Source: Actinomycetota bacterium (GTDB taxonomy: Bacteria > Actinomycetota > Thermoleophilia > Gaiellales > Gaiellaceae). Taken from it: DNA of 5,187 nt. The position numbers were made by a program, and so were the translations under genes. How positions within the stretch are numbered: the stretch's first letter is position 1; each line of letters starts with the position of its first letter. This document shows positions 3,904 to 5,187 of this stretch, piece after piece. The stretch covers positions 1 through 5,187 of the forward strand of contig PLDP01000143.1 of the NCBI GenBank assembly GCA_003136795.1, given 5' to 3'. The notes beneath the pieces are model-generated. The model did no database searches and was not told the DNA's origin. It worked only from the letters and a program-made list of their open reading frames with translations.

Positions 3904-5187
3904 CTGCGCGTCCTCGAACATCGTTTCCCACCGCTCGAGGAGCGCCTTGAGGTCCTCACGCGCTTCCCGGTGCGCGGTGAGCAGATCGAGGTCGCTCCAG
4001 TCGGCGGCGAGCTTCTGTTCGAGCTCGTTCACGCGGGTCTCGGCGCGCGCGACCTCCTGCTCGACTAGCTCCAGCGCGGTGGGCTTGGCCTTGGCGGGCC
4101 GCTTCGGCTTCTCGCGCTTCGGCTTGGGCGGCGGAGCCGGCGCGGGCTCGGCCTCCTGCGCGCGCGTGTAGTCCGCCCAGCCGCCGGGGTACGACGCGAT
4201 CTGCCGGTGCTCGACCGCGAGCATGCGGCCGGCCACCGCATCGAGCACTGCGCGGTCGTGCGAGACGAGCAGCACCGTGCCGGGGAACGCCTCGAGCGCG
4301 GCCTCGAGCGCCTCGCGGGACTCGAGATCGAGGTGGTTCGTCGGCTCGTCGAGTATGAGGAAGTTCGCGCCCGACGCGACCGCGATTGCGAGCGCGAGCC
4401 GGCGCCGCTCGCCGCCCGAGAGGACGGCGGCGGACTTCTCGTGCTCGTCCCAGCCGGAGAAGAGGAACTTGCCGAGCAGCGACTGCGCCTCGGGCCGCTT
4501 GAGGCCGGTGCCGGTCATCGCGGCGTCGAGCACCGAGCCGCGCTCGTCGAGCTCCGCCTCGTGCTGCGAGAAGTACGCGGTCTGGACGCCGTGGCCGAGA
4601 CGCACGGTTCCGCTCGTCGGATCGCGCAGGCCGAGGATCGTCTCGAGCAGCGTCGTCTTGCCGGAGCCGTTCGGGCCGACGAGCGCGACGTGCTCGCCGC
4701 GCTCGATCGCGAACGACGCGCCGTCGAGCAGCTCCTTGTCGCCCGCGCGCAGCGACAGGTTCTCGACGACGAGCACGTCACGCCCCGAGCGCGCCGGCTT
4801 CAGGAACTCGAAGCCGAGCGTCCGCCGCTTGTCGTCGGGAGCGCGCACGCGCACCGCCTCGAGCTTCTTGATCTGCTTCAGCTTCGACTGCGCCTGGCGG
4901 GCCTTGCTCTTCTTGTATCGAAACCGCTCGACGAAGCGCTCGAGCCGCGCGATCTGCTCGCTCTGGCGGTCGGCCGTCTTCGTTTGGAAGATCGCCCGCG
5001 CGGCTTGTTCGCGCCGCCAGACGTGCCACTTGCCCGGGAAGTAGACAGACTTGCCGCCCTCCAGCTCCAGCACCGCCGTCGTCACCGCCTCGAGGAACCA
5101 GCGGTCGTGCGCGACGAGGATCACGGCCGCGTCGAGCGTCTCGAGCAGCTTTTCCAGCCACTCGAGCGACTCGATGTCGAGGTGGTT
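3898..5187 (-). CDS. ABC-F family ATPase (ribosome-associated type), 5'-truncated
   Basis: The minus-strand frame is open to the window end, so the start and most of the first ABC domain are missing; 429 residues remain. Visible residue 1 begins NHLDIESLEWLE, right after the expected Walker B DEPT of the first cassette, followed by its switch His in VAHDRWF. The inter-cassette linker (about residues 75-115) is Lys/Arg/Gln-rich and helical (KKSKARQAQSKLKQIKK). The second cassette has Walker A GPNGSGKTT (171-179), Q-loop YFSQ, signature LSGGERRRLALA (256-267), Walker B LILDEPTNHLD (277-287) and switch LLVSHD. A Pro/Lys/Ala-rich tether (about 343-370) leads to a C-terminal coiled coil (371-429). 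Two cassettes without a membrane domain define ABC-F; known members act on ribosomes (translation rescue, elongation or antibiotic protection). The C-terminal coiled coil recalls Uup-like members, but the subfamily cannot be fixed without the N-terminus. GTG 5124 is not the start, because family sequence continues upstream. Confidence 0.96.
   Translation of the reverse strand, partial: NHLDIESLEWLEKLLETLDAAVILVAHDRWFLEAVTTAVLELEGGKSVYFPGKWHVWRREQAARAIFQTKTADRQSEQIARLERFVERFRYKKSKARQAQSKLKQIKKLEAVRVRAPDDKRRTLGFEFLKPARSGRDVLVVENLSLRAGDKELLDGASFAIERGEHVALVGPNGSGKTTLLETILGLRDPTSGTVRLGHGVQTAYFSQHEAELDERGSVLDAAMTGTGLKRPEAQSLLGKFLFSGWDEHEKSAAVLSGGERRRLALAIAVASGANFLILDEPTNHLDLESREALEAALEAFPGTVLLVSHDRAVLDAVAGRMLAVEHRQIASYPGGWADYTRAQEAEPAPAPPPKPKREKPKRPAKAKPTALELVEQEVARAETRVNELEQKLAADWSDLDLLTAHREAREDLKALLERWETMFEDAQA

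Noticed and set aside
4223..5044. Long plus-strand open frame opposite the ABC-F gene
   Set aside because: It is a Ser/Arg-rich mirror frame caused by high GC content. The minus strand has all ABC motifs in order.
1..5187. Mobile element, CRISPR array, tRNA or a new defence system
   Set aside because: No transposase or integrase, regularly spaced repeats, cloverleaf or target-site duplications were seen, and the genes present belong to recognised regulatory, proteolytic, redox and ribosome-associated families.

Overview
The window is very GC-rich, with dense, tightly packed genes and heavy use of GCG, CTC and GAG codons. An F420-type luciferase-family oxidoreductase, a PdtaS/PdtaR-type two-component pair, a cysteine-less HesB-like protein and probable leaderless expression together suggest an actinomycetote. 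A soil lineage such as Thermoleophilia/Gaiellales is plausible, but that finer placement is inference only. No mobile element, tRNA, rRNA or CRISPR array is visible. The region reads as chromosomal housekeeping and regulatory DNA.

Layout: (1) 1-981, plus strand, 5'-truncated: a GAF-containing sensor histidine kinase with a HisKA_2-type H-box (PdtaS-like). (2) 1000-1260, minus strand: a small, very acidic HesB/IscA-like protein without cysteines. It converges on the kinase gene and diverges from the next gene with only 18 bp between start codons. (3) 1279-3368, plus strand: four genes overlapping end to start. They are a REC-ANTAR response regulator (PdtaR-like), a ClpS N-degron adaptor, a SnoaL/NTF2-like protein and an LLM-class flavin/F420 oxidoreductase. 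(4) 3369-3477: a short gap with GC-rich hairpins, an 18-bp near-palindrome and a good Shine-Dalgarno. (5) 3478-3891, plus strand: an exported cupredoxin. (6) 3898-5187, minus strand, 5'-truncated by the window end: an ABC-F family ATPase converging on the cupredoxin gene.

How the parts may work together: the kinase and the ANTAR regulator are the expected partners of an RNA-level antitermination phosphorelay, although a gene on the opposite strand lies between them. The regulator is translationally coupled to clpS, so signalling and regulated proteolysis are probably co-expressed. The SnoaL-like and LLM genes form the metabolic end of the operon; their substrate cannot be read from sequence.

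Structural theme: at both convergent junctions (973-1008 and 3886-3903) a perfect inverted repeat contains the stop codons of both facing genes in its arms. All four of those genes end in GCG-TAG or GCG-TAA, whereas the four operon genes all end in TGA. The operator-like palindrome before the cupredoxin and that protein's unusual Cys/His arrangement are the other points most worth a second look. I did not find a clear novel defence or mobile system.
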